Assembly (NCBI GenBank): GCA_041494805.1
Contig: JBGQBN010000025.1
Location: 1 to 53,939 of the forward strand
DNA from: JBGQBN01 sp041494805
GTDB taxonomy: Bacteria; Acidobacteriota; Terriglobia; Terriglobales; Acidobacteriaceae
Reading direction: 5' to 3'
DNA length: 53,939 bases
Notes under the pieces: model-generated
The model's database searches: none
What the model was told of the DNA's origin: nothing
Seen by the model: the letters and a program-made list of their open reading frames with translations, nothing else
Translations under genes and position numbers: made by a program
Shown here: positions 1 through 9,844 of the stretch, in pieces
How the letters are laid out: each line of letters starts with the position of its first letter
Numbering within the stretch: position 1 is the stretch's first letter

Positions 1-1137
<1,137 letters not shown>

Positions 1138-1138
1138 C

Positions 1139-1200
1139 CCGAACCACGTGGAGACAGCCGCCCTCGGCTGTCCGCCGAGCAAAGCTCGGCTCGCGTGCTA
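1139..1200. repeat. REP-like double hairpin
   Basis: Two short stem-loops follow one another: GACAGCCG-ccct-CGGCTGTC and CCGAGC-aaa-GCTCGG. The layout of two adjacent GC-rich hairpins between convergent genes resembles the elements at 2644-2715 and 12241-12266. There is no T-tract, so a repeat is more likely than an intrinsic terminator, although it could still protect the 3' ends of both transcripts. Confidence 0.55.
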
Positions 1201-1266
1201 CCGCGCATCCGCTGAGGCTTCCAACTTGCGCTCCCGCGGGTCTGACAGAGTGTACGTGAAGACCCC

Positions 1267-2592
1267 TCAACTTCGATCCATTCGCAAAATGGTCTGCAGT
1301 AGCACGTTGGCGCCGTTGGCGCAATCCTGCCAGCGGGTAAACTCTTTCGGTGAATGGCTGATGCCGTCCACACTGGGGACAAAGATCATGCCCATGGGCC
1401 CGAGCTTGGCCACCACTTGCGCGTCGTGGCCGGCGCCGCTGGGCAGACGCATGGTTTTCAGTCCCAGGCTCGCTGCAGCAGCTTCGATCTGCGACTGGAT
1501 CGCGGGCGTGGCCACGGCCGGTGGATCATGCTCGGTTTTCGTCATCGAGATTTCCGTCTTGGTTTCTTGCGCGATTTGCTGCGCGCGTTTCTGAATCTCG
1601 TCGCCAAGGCGGGCGATCTTTTCGGGCGAGAGGTCGCGCAGTTCGATGGAGTGCTTCACCACGCCGGGCACGACGTTGCGCGCGTTGGGAAATACTTCCA
1701 GATGACCCACTGTCCCGACCTGGCGTCCGGGCTCGCGCGTGACGATCTCCTGCACCGCTTCAATCAGCTTGGCGGCGGCCAGCAGGGCGTTGCGGCGGTC
1801 GGGCATGGGCGTGGTTCCGGCATGATTGGCGAAGCCGTGAATCTCGACTTCGTACTCGTCAATGCAGACGATGCCTTCAACCACGCCAATGGGGATGTCG
1901 GCCTTGTCGAGGGTGCCTCCCTGCTCGATGTGTAGCTCGAGATAGCAATGGATCGAGCCGGGGGACATTCGCGCTTCAGCCAGCCGTCCCGGGTCTCCGC
2001 CGATCTTGCGCAGGCCGTCCGCCCCGCGGATCCCGTTGTGCACGCGCTCTAGGTACTCCGGTTGCAGGTCGCCGGCCGCGGCAAGGCTGCCCACAGTCAA
2101 GGTTTCCTCGTTCGACCAGATAACGACCTGCAGCGGATGGCGGGTGGTGACGCTGTGGTCCTTCAGAGTGTGCGCGACTTCGATAGCGGACAAGGAACCC
2201 AGGTCCCCGTCGAAATTGCCGCCACTGGGCACCGAGTCGATGTGTGAGCCGAAGAGAATTGGCTTGAGCGAGCGGTCGCTGCCGTCGCGCCAGCCGAGGA
2301 TGTTTCCGGCCGCATCGATGCGCGGCTGCAGTCCCGCCGCACGCATCAACTCCACGGCATACTTGCGGCCCGCGACATCAGCATCCGAATAGGCCACGCG
2401 GCTGACGCCGTCGGCGAAGGTGCCGCCTGCGGGACGTCCGTAGACGCTAAGCCCTTCCAGGCTTTGCTGCAGACGAGCCGCATCAATCCGCAGGTCGGAG
2501 GTCGAACTCTGCGCAAAAGACAGGTCAGCCAGAGCCGAACTGGCGCACGCGGCGGCAAGGGCGGAGAGAAGGTCGCGACGAGTGATCGGCAC
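1267..2592 (-). CDS. Secreted M20 hydrolase, hydantoinase/carbamoylase family
   Basis: Zn-dependent amidohydrolase of the M20 allantoate amidohydrolase / N-carbamoyl-L-amino-acid hydrolase group. It is expected to cleave a carbamoyl or amide substrate, which is unknown. From the GTG at 2592 it is 441 residues. It begins VPITRRDLLSALAAACASSA, a twin-arginine-like signal, so export is likely. A longer upstream reading would run through the palindrome at 2644-2715 and is rejected. Metal-site motifs are present: GSHIDSV and GGNFDGDLG (His/Asp ligands), SNEE (catalytic Glu pair), LELHIEQGG, dimerisation-domain HAGTTPMPDRR, and a final ISHSPKEFT His. The usual NEEGxRF text is altered to NEETLTVGS. 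It is convergent with fumC and no nucleotide-catabolism genes are adjacent. Confidence 0.88.
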   Translation of the reverse strand: MPITRRDLLSALAAACASSALADLSFAQSSTSDLRIDAARLQQSLEGLSVYGRPAGGTFADGVSRVAYSDADVAGRKYAVELMRAAGLQPRIDAAGNILGWRDGSDRSLKPILFGSHIDSVPSGGNFDGDLGSLSAIEVAHTLKDHSVTTRHPLQVVIWSNEETLTVGSLAAAGDLQPEYLERVHNGIRGADGLRKIGGDPGRLAEARMSPGSIHCYLELHIEQGGTLDKADIPIGVVEGIVCIDEYEVEIHGFANHAGTTPMPDRRNALLAAAKLIEAVQEIVTREPGRQVGTVGHLEVFPNARNVVPGVVKHSIELRDLSPEKIARLGDEIQKRAQQIAQETKTEISMTKTEHDPPAVATPAIQSQIEAAAASLGLKTMRLPSGAGHDAQVVAKLGPMGMIFVPSVDGISHSPKEFTRWQDCANGANVLLQTILRMDRS

Positions 2593-2643
2593 GCCGGGGA
2601 TTATAGAACAGAGGCGGGATCCACGCCGAACCTGGGAAGAATC

Positions 2644-2715
2644 GTGTGGCGCGGGCACTCTTGCCCGCGAATTCTTCTTGGGGCACGCACGCGGACAGGA
2701 GTGTCCGCACCACAC
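2644..2715. repeat. Compound palindrome, REP-like (GTGTGGCGCGGGC family)
   Basis: An outer inverted repeat GTGTGG (2644-2649) / CCACAC (2710-2715) encloses two hairpins: CGCGGGC (2650-2656) / GCCCGCG (2663-2669), and GCGGACA (2691-2697) / TGTCCGC (2702-2708). A second, shorter copy with the same left half is at 12241-12266. The structure is that of an intergenic mobile palindrome. It lies just upstream of the M20 amidase start. Confidence 0.7.
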
Positions 2716-2795
2716 AAAAACCTTTTCGGTCGCAGCCGCTGGTGGCGGTGGCCCTCGCTCAGGAAGTTTACGCCGAGCGGAAAATCGGGGTAGTC

Positions 2796-3761
2796 TCAGT
2801 CAGCTTCGGCGGAAGACAACTCAGCAACCATTTCGCTGGCGCGGGCCGGCTTCGCCACCGGCTTGGGTGTCGTCGTGATGGTGATGACGCTCACCAGGAC
2901 AAGCAACGTCCCCAGGAGCGTGCGTGGACCAACTGCTTCAGCTCCAAAGAAGTATCCAACGCAAACCGCTACTACTGGATTGACGTAGGCGTAGGTGCCC
3001 ACTTTCGTCGGCGATTCATAGTGCAGCAGCCAGATGTAGGCAGTAAAGCCCACGATCGAACCCGCGATAATCAAATAAACCAACGCGAACCAGGCTGTCC
3101 ACGAGACCGCCTGCACGCGGAACCCGGCAAACTCCCCGGATACCGCGGCTAGGACGAATAGCTCAACTCCTCCCACGAGCATTTGGGCGGCGGCGCTCAT
3201 GGGCTTCGAGGCGGGAAGTGGAAGCCGGCGAGTCAGGATCGTAGCCACGGACCAGGTAAACGCCGCCACCAGCAGCGCGGCAGCGCCCGCGCGGTTGATA
3301 GGAACTTCACCCAAAGAAAAAGAATGATTCACCAGCACGGCCACGCCACCGATGCCCACGACCAGGGCCAGGCCGAGGCGGAGCGTGAGCCGCTGGGTGC
3401 GCAGGAAGATGATTTCCAGAAGCGTAATGAATACCGGAATGGTTGCTAGGACAACCGCGGCAATGCCGGAGGGCACGCGCTGCTCGGCCCAGAACACACA
3501 TCCGTAATCGAGCAAGAAGATCAGTGTCCCGAGCAGAGTTGCCGCAGCCCACTCGCGCTTGCTGGGGGAGGGAGTGCCTTTCATCCGCATCCAGCCGTAG
3601 AGAACGATGCCGGCAACGAAGAAGCGCATGGCGGCCAGCAGAAATGGCGGCACCTCGTGGACGCCAACTCGGATCGCCAAAAACGTCGATCCCCAGACAA
3701 AGTAAATGACGCCGAACGCCACCAGGATCTTCCATGACGGTGGACGAGCTGCAGTTTCCAT
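2796..3761 (-). CDS. EamA/DMT-superfamily permease
   Basis: Inner-membrane transporter of the drug/metabolite transporter superfamily (RhaT/EamA type); the substrate cannot be read from sequence. About ten hydrophobic segments form two EamA halves. The first half starts GVIYFVWGSTFLAIRVGV, a typical EamA opening with the WGSTF motif. The second half contains VGFTAYIWLL and VNPVVAVCVGYFFGAE, the usual second-half closing motif. I chose ATG 3761 rather than 3785 because AAGGAG (3768-3773, minus strand) sits 6 nt upstream. This gives 321 residues, normal for the family. The tail is hydrophilic (KPVAKPARASEMVAEL). It is a single gene with divergent or unrelated neighbours. Confidence 0.9.
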   Translation of the reverse strand: METAARPPSWKILVAFGVIYFVWGSTFLAIRVGVHEVPPFLLAAMRFFVAGIVLYGWMRMKGTPSPSKREWAAATLLGTLIFLLDYGCVFWAEQRVPSGIAAVVLATIPVFITLLEIIFLRTQRLTLRLGLALVVGIGGVAVLVNHSFSLGEVPINRAGAAALLVAAFTWSVATILTRRLPLPASKPMSAAAQMLVGGVELFVLAAVSGEFAGFRVQAVSWTAWFALVYLIIAGSIVGFTAYIWLLHYESPTKVGTYAYVNPVVAVCVGYFFGAEAVGPRTLLGTLLVLVSVITITTTPKPVAKPARASEMVAELSSAEAD

Positions 3762-3880
3762 CTCGATCTCCTTGGTCGGGGCCAACGTAGTTCTGTACCG
3801 TCCCTTCCTAGATGACCGAGCGTGCCCCGCGGAACCGCACTTGTCCTATGAAATATTTTTATGGGCTGGAAAACTTCTTT

Positions 3881-5014
3881 TCATGCCGGCCCTTGCAGCC
3901 TTTTCTTCCCAAAACTCAACCCGCTCAGCCCAGCGACTCGGGCAGTCTCGACGCCTTTGCTTGCGACCATCACATGAAAGCTCTCTCCCATCCCTGCGGG
4001 TGTGACTAGGTGCTTAAGCTGTAGGGCGACTTTAGCTCGCTCCTGCGGCAGGCGGCACTCCTCGAAGGCATCGGCAAATTGAGTTTTTTCACCGATGCCC
4101 ATCAAAAACTGCGATTGCGTGAGGAGAGGCTGCACCTGCATGCCATTTTGTTCAGCAGCGGCGGCGAGGGCGGTAAAGTTCACATGGGCCGTGATGTCCT
4201 GCTCTCCCGGAGCTTCATAGGGATTGGCGCTCACCGAATGCTGGCGAAATGCCGAGACCGTTCCGCGGTGGCGGCCAGCAAGTTGCTCCTGACGGGTGTA
4301 GCCGTAGTCGATGGCAATCAGGAATCCGTGTCCTATTTCTGCCGCGATGTCTGACAGGTAACGCTGGGCGATTAACGGGACTTCGATGCGCTCGCCGGCT
4401 TCAGGGTGCACGCTGTGGCGGTCGGGGAACTCCAGTTCTTCCGGAGACGGCGGTGTCCAGGTTTCGATAAAGCGGCCAGCTTCTGACGAAACGCGCAGTT
4501 CGCCGCGGGAGCTGAGCACTTCCACCGGGAGAGCGTCGAAGAATTCATTGGCGAAGATGATGACCGGCCCGGGAGACAGACGGCCCTTGGTAGCAAGCGA
4601 AGCCTTCCCTGCTGCGAAATGCCGGCTTAGGGTCGTCTCCAGTCTCTGCCGAAGCGCGGGTGAGCTTTCCATGAGCGAGTAGTGCAGGGCGCCGAAGAAT
4701 TCAGGGAACTTTTTCTGTGACCAGTCGAGTACATCTTGCGCAAACAGTCCGCGGCCGGGGCCAAGTTCACGGATTTCAATCTGGGTGGGCGATCCCAGAG
4801 CTCGCCACATCTCATCGAACTGACGGGCTAGCAGGCGTCCGAAGACGGCGTGCACATCGCTCGAAGTGTAGAAGTCGCCGGCCTTGCCGAACTGCTCGGC
4901 ATGGCGTGAGTAATAGCCTAGCTCGGAATCGTAAAGGCACAGCTCCATGTAGCGCGAGAACGGGATGGGGCCGCGTTCCTGGATCTCCTGCTCAATCTTC
5001 TGGCGCAGGGTCAC
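3881..5014 (-). CDS. MidA-like SAM-dependent methyltransferase (DUF185)
   Basis: Member of the DUF185/Methyltransf_28 family. The eukaryotic homologue MidA/NDUFAF7 methylates an Arg of complex I; the bacterial targets are not known. Family features are the N-terminal GPIPFSRYMELCLYDSELGY, GDFYTSSDVHAVFGRLLARQ, the SAM-binding IRELGPGRGLFAQDVL, ANEFFDALPVE, and DYGYTRQE followed by TAHVNFTALA. The GTG at 5014 gives 377 residues and overlaps the stop of the upstream gene by 4 nt (GTGA). This supports translational coupling and rules out the longer reading to 5317, whose N-terminus is not family-like. The last about 30 residues are variable. Confidence 0.88.
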   Translation of the reverse strand: MTLRQKIEQEIQERGPIPFSRYMELCLYDSELGYYSRHAEQFGKAGDFYTSSDVHAVFGRLLARQFDEMWRALGSPTQIEIRELGPGRGLFAQDVLDWSQKKFPEFFGALHYSLMESSPALRQRLETTLSRHFAAGKASLATKGRLSPGPVIIFANEFFDALPVEVLSSRGELRVSSEAGRFIETWTPPSPEELEFPDRHSVHPEAGERIEVPLIAQRYLSDIAAEIGHGFLIAIDYGYTRQEQLAGRHRGTVSAFRQHSVSANPYEAPGEQDITAHVNFTALAAAAEQNGMQVQPLLTQSQFLMGIGEKTQFADAFEECRLPQERAKVALQLKHLVTPAGMGESFHVMVASKGVETARVAGLSGLSFGKKRLQGPA

Positions 5015-5313
5015 AGGCCCTTCCGGCGGCGTTCCGCTCGGTCCTGGGGTGTGCGGATGAACATTTCGACCATGTAGTCGTGCAGGCAGTCGTAGAGTTG
5101 GCGCTGGAAGCTCCATTCGAACTGGGGATGGTCCAGGTCGCGGGGGTGCAGATCGAACAAGTAGGTATGAACCGGAACCGACGGATTCTTGAAAGTGATG
5201 ATGACTTCTACCCCGTCGCCCTTGGCGCGGGCATTGAAATCGAGCAGCGGATGCTCGTAAAGGCAGAGTTGGCCTAGGACGCGATCCAGTCGGAAGTTGG
5301 AAGCGCCAGACAC
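5011..5313 (-). CDS. Short conserved protein coupled to MidA-like gene
   Basis: A 100-residue protein, GTG start at 5313, not assignable to a named domain with confidence. It is soluble, with no signal or membrane segment. It has alternating strand-like and charged stretches (VEVIITFKNPSVPVHTYLFD) and an HPQFEWSFQRQLYDCLHDYM helix, ending in a basic RRRKGL tail. Its stop overlaps the methyltransferase start by 4 nt, so the two are co-translated and a shared role is likely. Codon use and GC match the surrounding genes. I associate this small protein with acidobacterial genomes from memory; that is not a database result. Confidence 0.7.
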   Translation of the reverse strand: MSGASNFRLDRVLGQLCLYEHPLLDFNARAKGDGVEVIITFKNPSVPVHTYLFDLHPRDLDHPQFEWSFQRQLYDCLHDYMVEMFIRTPQDRAERRRKGL

Positions 5314-5365
5314 ACAATGATTCTAGCGGAATCTCACGTAAGAGGAATTGAAAGAAAATCGGAAA

Positions 5366-6604
5366 CTACTCGTAGCGCAACGCCTCAATCGGATCCAGCC
5401 GCGCCGCCTTGATCGCCGGCAGCATACCGCTCACGATGCCCACGAAGCTGAGGATCACCGTGGACCAAAGCAGTGTCGCAGAGTCAATCATGAGGTGAAT
5501 ATCTCCCTCGCTGGCATTCTCTTCAAAAGCACTCCATAGGGTCAGCGAACCCACCGACCAGGAGACCAGGTAAGCCAGCGCCACTCCGAGCAGCCCGCCT
5601 AACGCGGTAATCGCCAGCGCCTCTGACAAAAACTGGAATAGGATGTGCCACTTGTGGGCACCTAAGGCCTTCTCCACACCAATTTCGCGAGTACGCTGGG
5701 TCACCGAGACCAGCATGATGTTCATCAGCCCCACACCGCCGATGCCAAGTGTCAGCAGGCCAATGAAGCCGAGCAGTATCTTGATTCCCGTGGTGATGAC
5801 CCGCAGGTCCAGCAGATCGGCGAAAACGTCGAATATGAATACGGCCCGCTTGTCCTTGGGATCGAAGCTGTGGTGGAAGGCCATCGAGTCGCGTAGCGCC
5901 TTGACGACTTTCTGATTGTCGCCCTCGTACTCCATCGCGATGGAATTGAGGTAATAAGTGTTCGCCAGGTCGCTCATGGCGCTGAAGGGCACGTAGACAT
6001 GGCCATTCAAATTCTCATCGCTATTGTTGATGACGTGCTTGAGCACGCCCACGATCTGGTAGGAGATGCCGTCCACGCGAATGTCTTCGCCAACCGCGTT
6101 CTGGCCGGAGAAGAGCTTCTTCTTCACGTCCGCCCCGATGAAGGCGACACGGGTGTGAGTGTAGTCATCGGCTTCGCTGAACGGGCTTCCTTCCGCAAAC
6201 TCCATCCGGCGCATCCGGGAATAGTTGGCGTACACGCCACTCACGCCGTAGTTCGAGCTGCGCGTGCCGTAGCCGACCGTGCACTGCTTTAAAACCTCGG
6301 GAGACACCCGCTTGAGAAAGGGAACTTCGGCGCGGACGTAATCGAGATCGTTGGTGGTCAGGCGCACTTCGTTGCCCGCCTTGGTCCCGCCGGCCTGCAG
6401 CGAAGTCCTGCCGGGAAACACGAAGACAAGGTTCGTCCCAAAAGTGCGGAAAGCAGCCCAAAGGCCGCGCTCAAAACCGGAGCCATACGCGAGCAACAAG
6501 ACGACCGTGGCAATCCCCCACGCCATCCCCAGCATGGTGAGGAGGCTGCGGCGCTTGTTGTGCCGCAACGCGCTGTAGGCCTGTTGCCCTAGGTCTCTGA
6601 TCAT
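5366..6604 (-). CDS. MacB/FtsX-type ABC permease (second of pair)
   Basis: Permease subunit of a MacB-like mechanotransmission ABC system, 412 residues. The N-terminal cytoplasmic/TM1 part is ALRHNKRRSLLTMLGMAWGI. A periplasmic MacB core domain follows (residues about 45-270, with FVFPGRTSLQAGGTKAG). Three C-terminal TM segments form an FtsX domain containing GGVGLMNIMLVSVTQRTREI and KALGA, and it ends PAIKAARLDPIEALRYE, the classical MacB-permease ending. It lies 20 nt behind the paralogous permease at 6625-7872, so the two form an operon and probably a heterodimer. No ATP-binding subunit is fused or adjacent. A MacA-like adaptor lies far away at 42956. Confidence 0.9.
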   Translation of the reverse strand: MIRDLGQQAYSALRHNKRRSLLTMLGMAWGIATVVLLLAYGSGFERGLWAAFRTFGTNLVFVFPGRTSLQAGGTKAGNEVRLTTNDLDYVRAEVPFLKRVSPEVLKQCTVGYGTRSSNYGVSGVYANYSRMRRMEFAEGSPFSEADDYTHTRVAFIGADVKKKLFSGQNAVGEDIRVDGISYQIVGVLKHVINNSDENLNGHVYVPFSAMSDLANTYYLNSIAMEYEGDNQKVVKALRDSMAFHHSFDPKDKRAVFIFDVFADLLDLRVITTGIKILLGFIGLLTLGIGGVGLMNIMLVSVTQRTREIGVEKALGAHKWHILFQFLSEALAITALGGLLGVALAYLVSWSVGSLTLWSAFEENASEGDIHLMIDSATLLWSTVILSFVGIVSGMLPAIKAARLDPIEALRYE

Positions 6605-6624
6605 GATTGCTTACCTCAACTCCG

Positions 6625-7872
6625 CTACTCCTGCCGCAGAGCCTCAACTGGCGGCAGCAAGGCAGCCTTGCGTGCGGGATAAAGCCCCGCGCTGATTCCG
6701 GCAATGGCTAGCGAAAGAATTGCCGCCACTGCCGACAGCGGCACAATCCGGGGAGTGTCAAATCCCTCCGGAGCGGGCAGTTGCGCCAGCAGGGTCACGA
6801 AAGTGATGGTGATGGCCAAGCCGATACCACCACTAAACGCCGTGAGAAACGCACCTTCAATGAAGAATTGCGTCAAGATGTTGCGATGGGTCGCACCCAG
6901 GGCTTTGCGTAAGCCGATCTCCCTGGTTCGCTCCGCGACTGAAACCAGCATGATGTTGACAATGCCGATAGCCCCCAGTCCCAGCGTCACCAGTCCTACC
7001 ACGCCCAGAAAATAGTCCATGGCGTCAAAAATCTTGTCCACCCGCTGCGAGTTTTCGATGGTGTCCCAATCCTCGAAGGCGTCTTCCAGCTTGGGATTGA
7101 AATTGTGGCGGCGGGCAATGATCTGGTGTAGTTCTTCTTTTGACCGCAGGTGCGCGCTCTTGTCCAGCGGCCGGTAGTTGATGAAGGAGAGAGCATCCTC
7201 GGCGTTCTGTCCCTTCAAGGGAAACAGGTCGCGCATGGTAGCGATCGGAAGAAAAATCCGGCCGTTGGTGCCGTTGTTGCCATCCTGTCCAACCTTGGCC
7301 AACACTCCAATCACATCAAAGTTGATGCCGTTCAGCAGCATGGTTGCTCCCACGGCAGGACGGCCGGGGAACACATTCTTAAGCAGTTCCCATCCCACTA
7401 CGGCAACCCGGCGGTGTTCGTTGTTGTCGCCCGCGTTAAACCAGCGGCCGGTGCCGATAGGGATGGTGCGTATCTGGTTGTATTCCGGCGCCACGCCAAA
7501 CACCTGGCCATTGGTCGAACCGTAATCGCTGACCGCGCGGATGTCTTCGCGATTGAGCACGGGAGAAATCACCCGCAAGGTGTGGGCTTCATTCCGGATC
7601 GCCAGGTAGTCGTCGTACGTAAAACGGTAAGTCTGGCCGGATTGCAAGCTGCCTTCCACGGCCGGAATGCGTCCGGGAAAAATAAACATGATGTCCTGGC
7701 CCAGGGTAGCCAACTGCCGTACCTGGCCGCTGCGGAAGCCCTCTCCCAAACCCACCAGCAGGAGCAGCGAACCCACGCCCCAGGCAATGCCGAACATAGT
7801 CAGGAAAGAGCGCATCTTGTGCGCCCACAAGGTGGCCAGCGACTGCCGTACGATATCCAGAAGCGCTCGCAT
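6625..7872 (-). CDS. MacB/FtsX-type ABC permease (first of pair)
   Basis: A 415-residue paralogue of the following gene with the same order. It starts ATLWAHKMRSFLTMFGIAWG (TM1), carries a large periplasmic core with IMFIFPGRIPAVEGSLQSG, then the FtsX domain GAIGIVNIMLVSVAERTREI and KALGATHRNIL, and ends AGLYPARKAALLPPVEALRQE. ATG 7872 is the natural start. A 9-bp palindrome (7885-7912) lies in the leader. Heterodimeric permease pairs of this type need one cytoplasmic ATPase, which is absent here and must be supplied in trans. The substrate could be a lipoprotein, peptide or lipid; the sequence does not say. Confidence 0.9.
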   Translation of the reverse strand: MRALLDIVRQSLATLWAHKMRSFLTMFGIAWGVGSLLLLVGLGEGFRSGQVRQLATLGQDIMFIFPGRIPAVEGSLQSGQTYRFTYDDYLAIRNEAHTLRVISPVLNREDIRAVSDYGSTNGQVFGVAPEYNQIRTIPIGTGRWFNAGDNNEHRRVAVVGWELLKNVFPGRPAVGATMLLNGINFDVIGVLAKVGQDGNNGTNGRIFLPIATMRDLFPLKGQNAEDALSFINYRPLDKSAHLRSKEELHQIIARRHNFNPKLEDAFEDWDTIENSQRVDKIFDAMDYFLGVVGLVTLGLGAIGIVNIMLVSVAERTREIGLRKALGATHRNILTQFFIEGAFLTAFSGGIGLAITITFVTLLAQLPAPEGFDTPRIVPLSAVAAILSLAIAGISAGLYPARKAALLPPVEALRQE

Positions 7873-7884
7873 AAGGTCTTGCCC

Positions 7885-7912
7885 CCCCTGCCACCCGGGG
7901 AGATGGCAGGGG
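7885..7912. repeat. 9-bp perfect palindrome in permease leader
   Basis: CCCCTGCCA (7885-7893) and TGGCAGGGG (7904-7912) form a 9-bp stem with a 10-nt loop. It starts 13 nt upstream of the ATG at 7872 on the minus strand, so it would fold in the mRNA leader of the two-permease operon. It could be an operator or a translational hairpin. The rest of the gap up to 8208 shows no gene or recognisable RNA. Confidence 0.5.
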
Positions 7913-8208
7913 CCTCGGTCAAGTTCAAGCGGGTGGTCTCAAGTCCCACCGTTTGCCATCTGATGTCTATTACGCAACCGGGGGACGCCCGGTTCCAGCA
8001 ATTTTGCTTTCTTTGACTTAGACCGGAGTGGAGGCCAAAGGATAGCTGGCCGGGTGTAAGAGGGTAATGCTTAGAAACGTAGCGCCGGCGTCTCGCCAGG
8101 ACTACCCCGTGCTAACCGGACAGACCGGGCTTCGTCTAAACGCTCGTTTTCTGTTTCGGCAAGATTCCGACCACATTGTCATACAAATCAGACATGGAGG
8201 CTTGCACC

Positions 8209-9276
8209 GTGTACCGACACCTTGTGCGCGTTCTATTGGTAATTGAAGCTTTGTTCTTGCTTGTATCCCTCGGCCAAGCGCAGTCCACTATCTTGGATCT
8301 GCCGCGGCCCAGCCAGCACGCTGTGTTGACGCAGCGCATCGGAATCACCGATGTCACGATCAATTATCACCGTCCGCTGGTGAATGGGAGAAAGGTCTGG
8401 GGCGGACTGGTGCCCTACGGGCAGGTCTGGCGGGCTGGGGCCAATGAAAACACCACCATTCAGTTCACCGATCCTGTGACCATCGAGGGAAAGCCGTTAG
8501 CCAAGGGAACCTACGGCCTGCATATGATTCCCGGAGAAAACGAGTGGACGGTGATCTTCTCCAAGGATTCAATCGCCTGGGGCAGCTTTGCCTATGACCA
8601 GGCCGCCGACGCCTTACGCGTGACGGTGAAGCCGCAACCAGCCGAGTTCCATGAAGCAGTTACCTATGACTTCGATGATCCCAAACCTGATTCCGTAGTG
8701 GCCACGCTGCACTGGGAAAAGTTGGCCGTGCCCTTCAAGATTGGCGTGAACGTAAATGAAGTCATGGCGCAGAGCTTGCCCCACCAGCTCCAGGGTCTGG
8801 CCCAGTTCACCTGGTTTGGATGGGACGATGCAGCCAACTACTGGCTCCAAACTAAGACCCATCTGGAAGAAGCGCTGAAATATTCGGACAGTTCCATCCA
8901 GAACGAAGAGCGCTACGACAACCTGATGACCAAGTCGCAAGTCCTCGATGCCACGGGCCGGAAAGACGAAGCCGCGGCAGCGAAGAGCAAAGCGCTGACC
9001 CAGGCCAATGTGATCCAACTCCACACCTATGCGCGCCAATTGCAAGGTGAAGGCAAACAGGCCGAAGCGTTCGCCATCTTCCGTGAAAACGCCAAGAAGA
9101 ATCCCGACAGTTGGATTGTGCACGTCGGTTTGTCGCGCATGTACTCTGGGCAGGGCGACTTTCCCAATGCGGTGAAGGAAATGAACACTGCCATCGCAGC
9201 GGCGCCTGATCCGCAGAAGCAGCCGTTGCAGGGATTGGAGAATCGTCTGGAGGCGAAACAGGACATTAACAAGTAA
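8209..9276 (+). CDS. Secreted DUF2911 protein with C-terminal TPR-like region
   Basis: The start is GTG 8209 because GGAGG (8196-8200) is 8 nt upstream and the protein then begins directly with a signal peptide (VYRHLVRVLLVIEALFLLVS, cut near QAQS). The TTG at 8176 and ATG at 8194 are weaker. Residues about 30-165 match DUF2911: RIGITDVTINYHRPLVNGRK, GQVWRAGANENTT and AKGTYGLHMIPGENEWTVIF. The C-terminal about 150 residues contain helical pairs of TPR type, such as GEGKQAEAFAIFRENAKKNP and YSGQGDFPNAVKEMNTAIAA. This DUF2911-TPR arrangement is common in soil acidobacteria and Bacteroidetes. The function of DUF2911 is not established. It is probably periplasmic and is a single gene. Confidence 0.88.
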   Translation: MYRHLVRVLLVIEALFLLVSLGQAQSTILDLPRPSQHAVLTQRIGITDVTINYHRPLVNGRKVWGGLVPYGQVWRAGANENTTIQFTDPVTIEGKPLAKGTYGLHMIPGENEWTVIFSKDSIAWGSFAYDQAADALRVTVKPQPAEFHEAVTYDFDDPKPDSVVATLHWEKLAVPFKIGVNVNEVMAQSLPHQLQGLAQFTWFGWDDAANYWLQTKTHLEEALKYSDSSIQNEERYDNLMTKSQVLDATGRKDEAAAAKSKALTQANVIQLHTYARQLQGEGKQAEAFAIFRENAKKNPDSWIVHVGLSRMYSGQGDFPNAVKEMNTAIAAAPDPQKQPLQGLENRLEAKQDINK

Positions 9277-9325
9277 CTGCGGCACAGCAGCGATTCAAAC
9301 AGGCGCACGGGGTGGCCGCCACCGG

Positions 9326-9395
9326 GTTTGTCAGACCGGGTTTGCTAGATCTGGTTTCGCTAGATCTTGTTCGCTAAACCTTGTTCGCTAAGCGA
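9326..9395. repeat. Degenerate 14-15-bp tandem repeat across the RES stop codon
   Basis: Units read ctagatctggtttcg, ctagatcttgttcg, ctaaaccttgttcg, ctaagcg, preceded by two looser copies (gtcagaccgggtt, tgctagat). The array spans the last codons and stop of the RES gene at 9374, so the repeat number could move the protein's C-terminus. Confidence 0.6.
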
Positions 9396-9844
9396 GGATC
9401 GAAGTGAAACGGGAGCAGCTTGCCGATGCGCAGTCTGGGAAAGTCCGAGTGCTGTGGATTGAGCAGAAAGTTGTTCTCTCCCGGAACCAGCGCACTGGGA
9501 ACCTGGAGCACGGCTGAAGTAGCGGCCAGGGCCCATTCATCGCCAAGGACCCGTACCTGGGCAGGCGGTGGATCAGCCCTCCAGTTCCTGGGCAAGTGGG
9601 AGGGTTCCACCTGCGCGATGAGGGACCGATCGATTTCGACTTCGAACAAGACGTACTTCTCCAGCAGTTCGGATGACTCCAGGTGAACCAGCATCTCGAG
9701 CGCGGCGAGCGACTGTGATTGCGCGGTGTACACGATGGCAGTTCCCGGATTGCTCCAGCGACCGCCGAACTCCCGCGCGCCCTCTCCCGTAAAAGCATTT
9801 CTGGCGTGCTTTCGCTTGCTGATTCGCCAGACCACCAGGGTCAC
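9374..9844 (-). CDS. RES-domain toxin
   Basis: A 156-residue RES-family protein. Characterised members of type II RES/Xre pairs (MbcT, ParT) consume NAD+ or transfer ADP-ribose and so arrest growth. Family motifs: VVWRISKRKHARNAFTGEGA with the first conserved Arg, EFGGRWSNPGTAIVYTAQSQ with the GGRW and Tyr, SLAALEMLVHLE with the conserved Glu, and PSALVPGENNFLLNPQHSDF with the conserved Ser and LNP. The ATG at 9844 overlaps the antitoxin stop by 4 nt (ATGA), the normal antitoxin-first order. All expected catalytic positions appear intact. The 3' end lies within a small tandem repeat (9326-9395). Confidence 0.88.
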   Translation of the reverse strand: MTLVVWRISKRKHARNAFTGEGAREFGGRWSNPGTAIVYTAQSQSLAALEMLVHLESSELLEKYVLFEVEIDRSLIAQVEPSHLPRNWRADPPPAQVRVLGDEWALAATSAVLQVPSALVPGENNFLLNPQHSDFPRLRIGKLLPFHFDPRLANKV

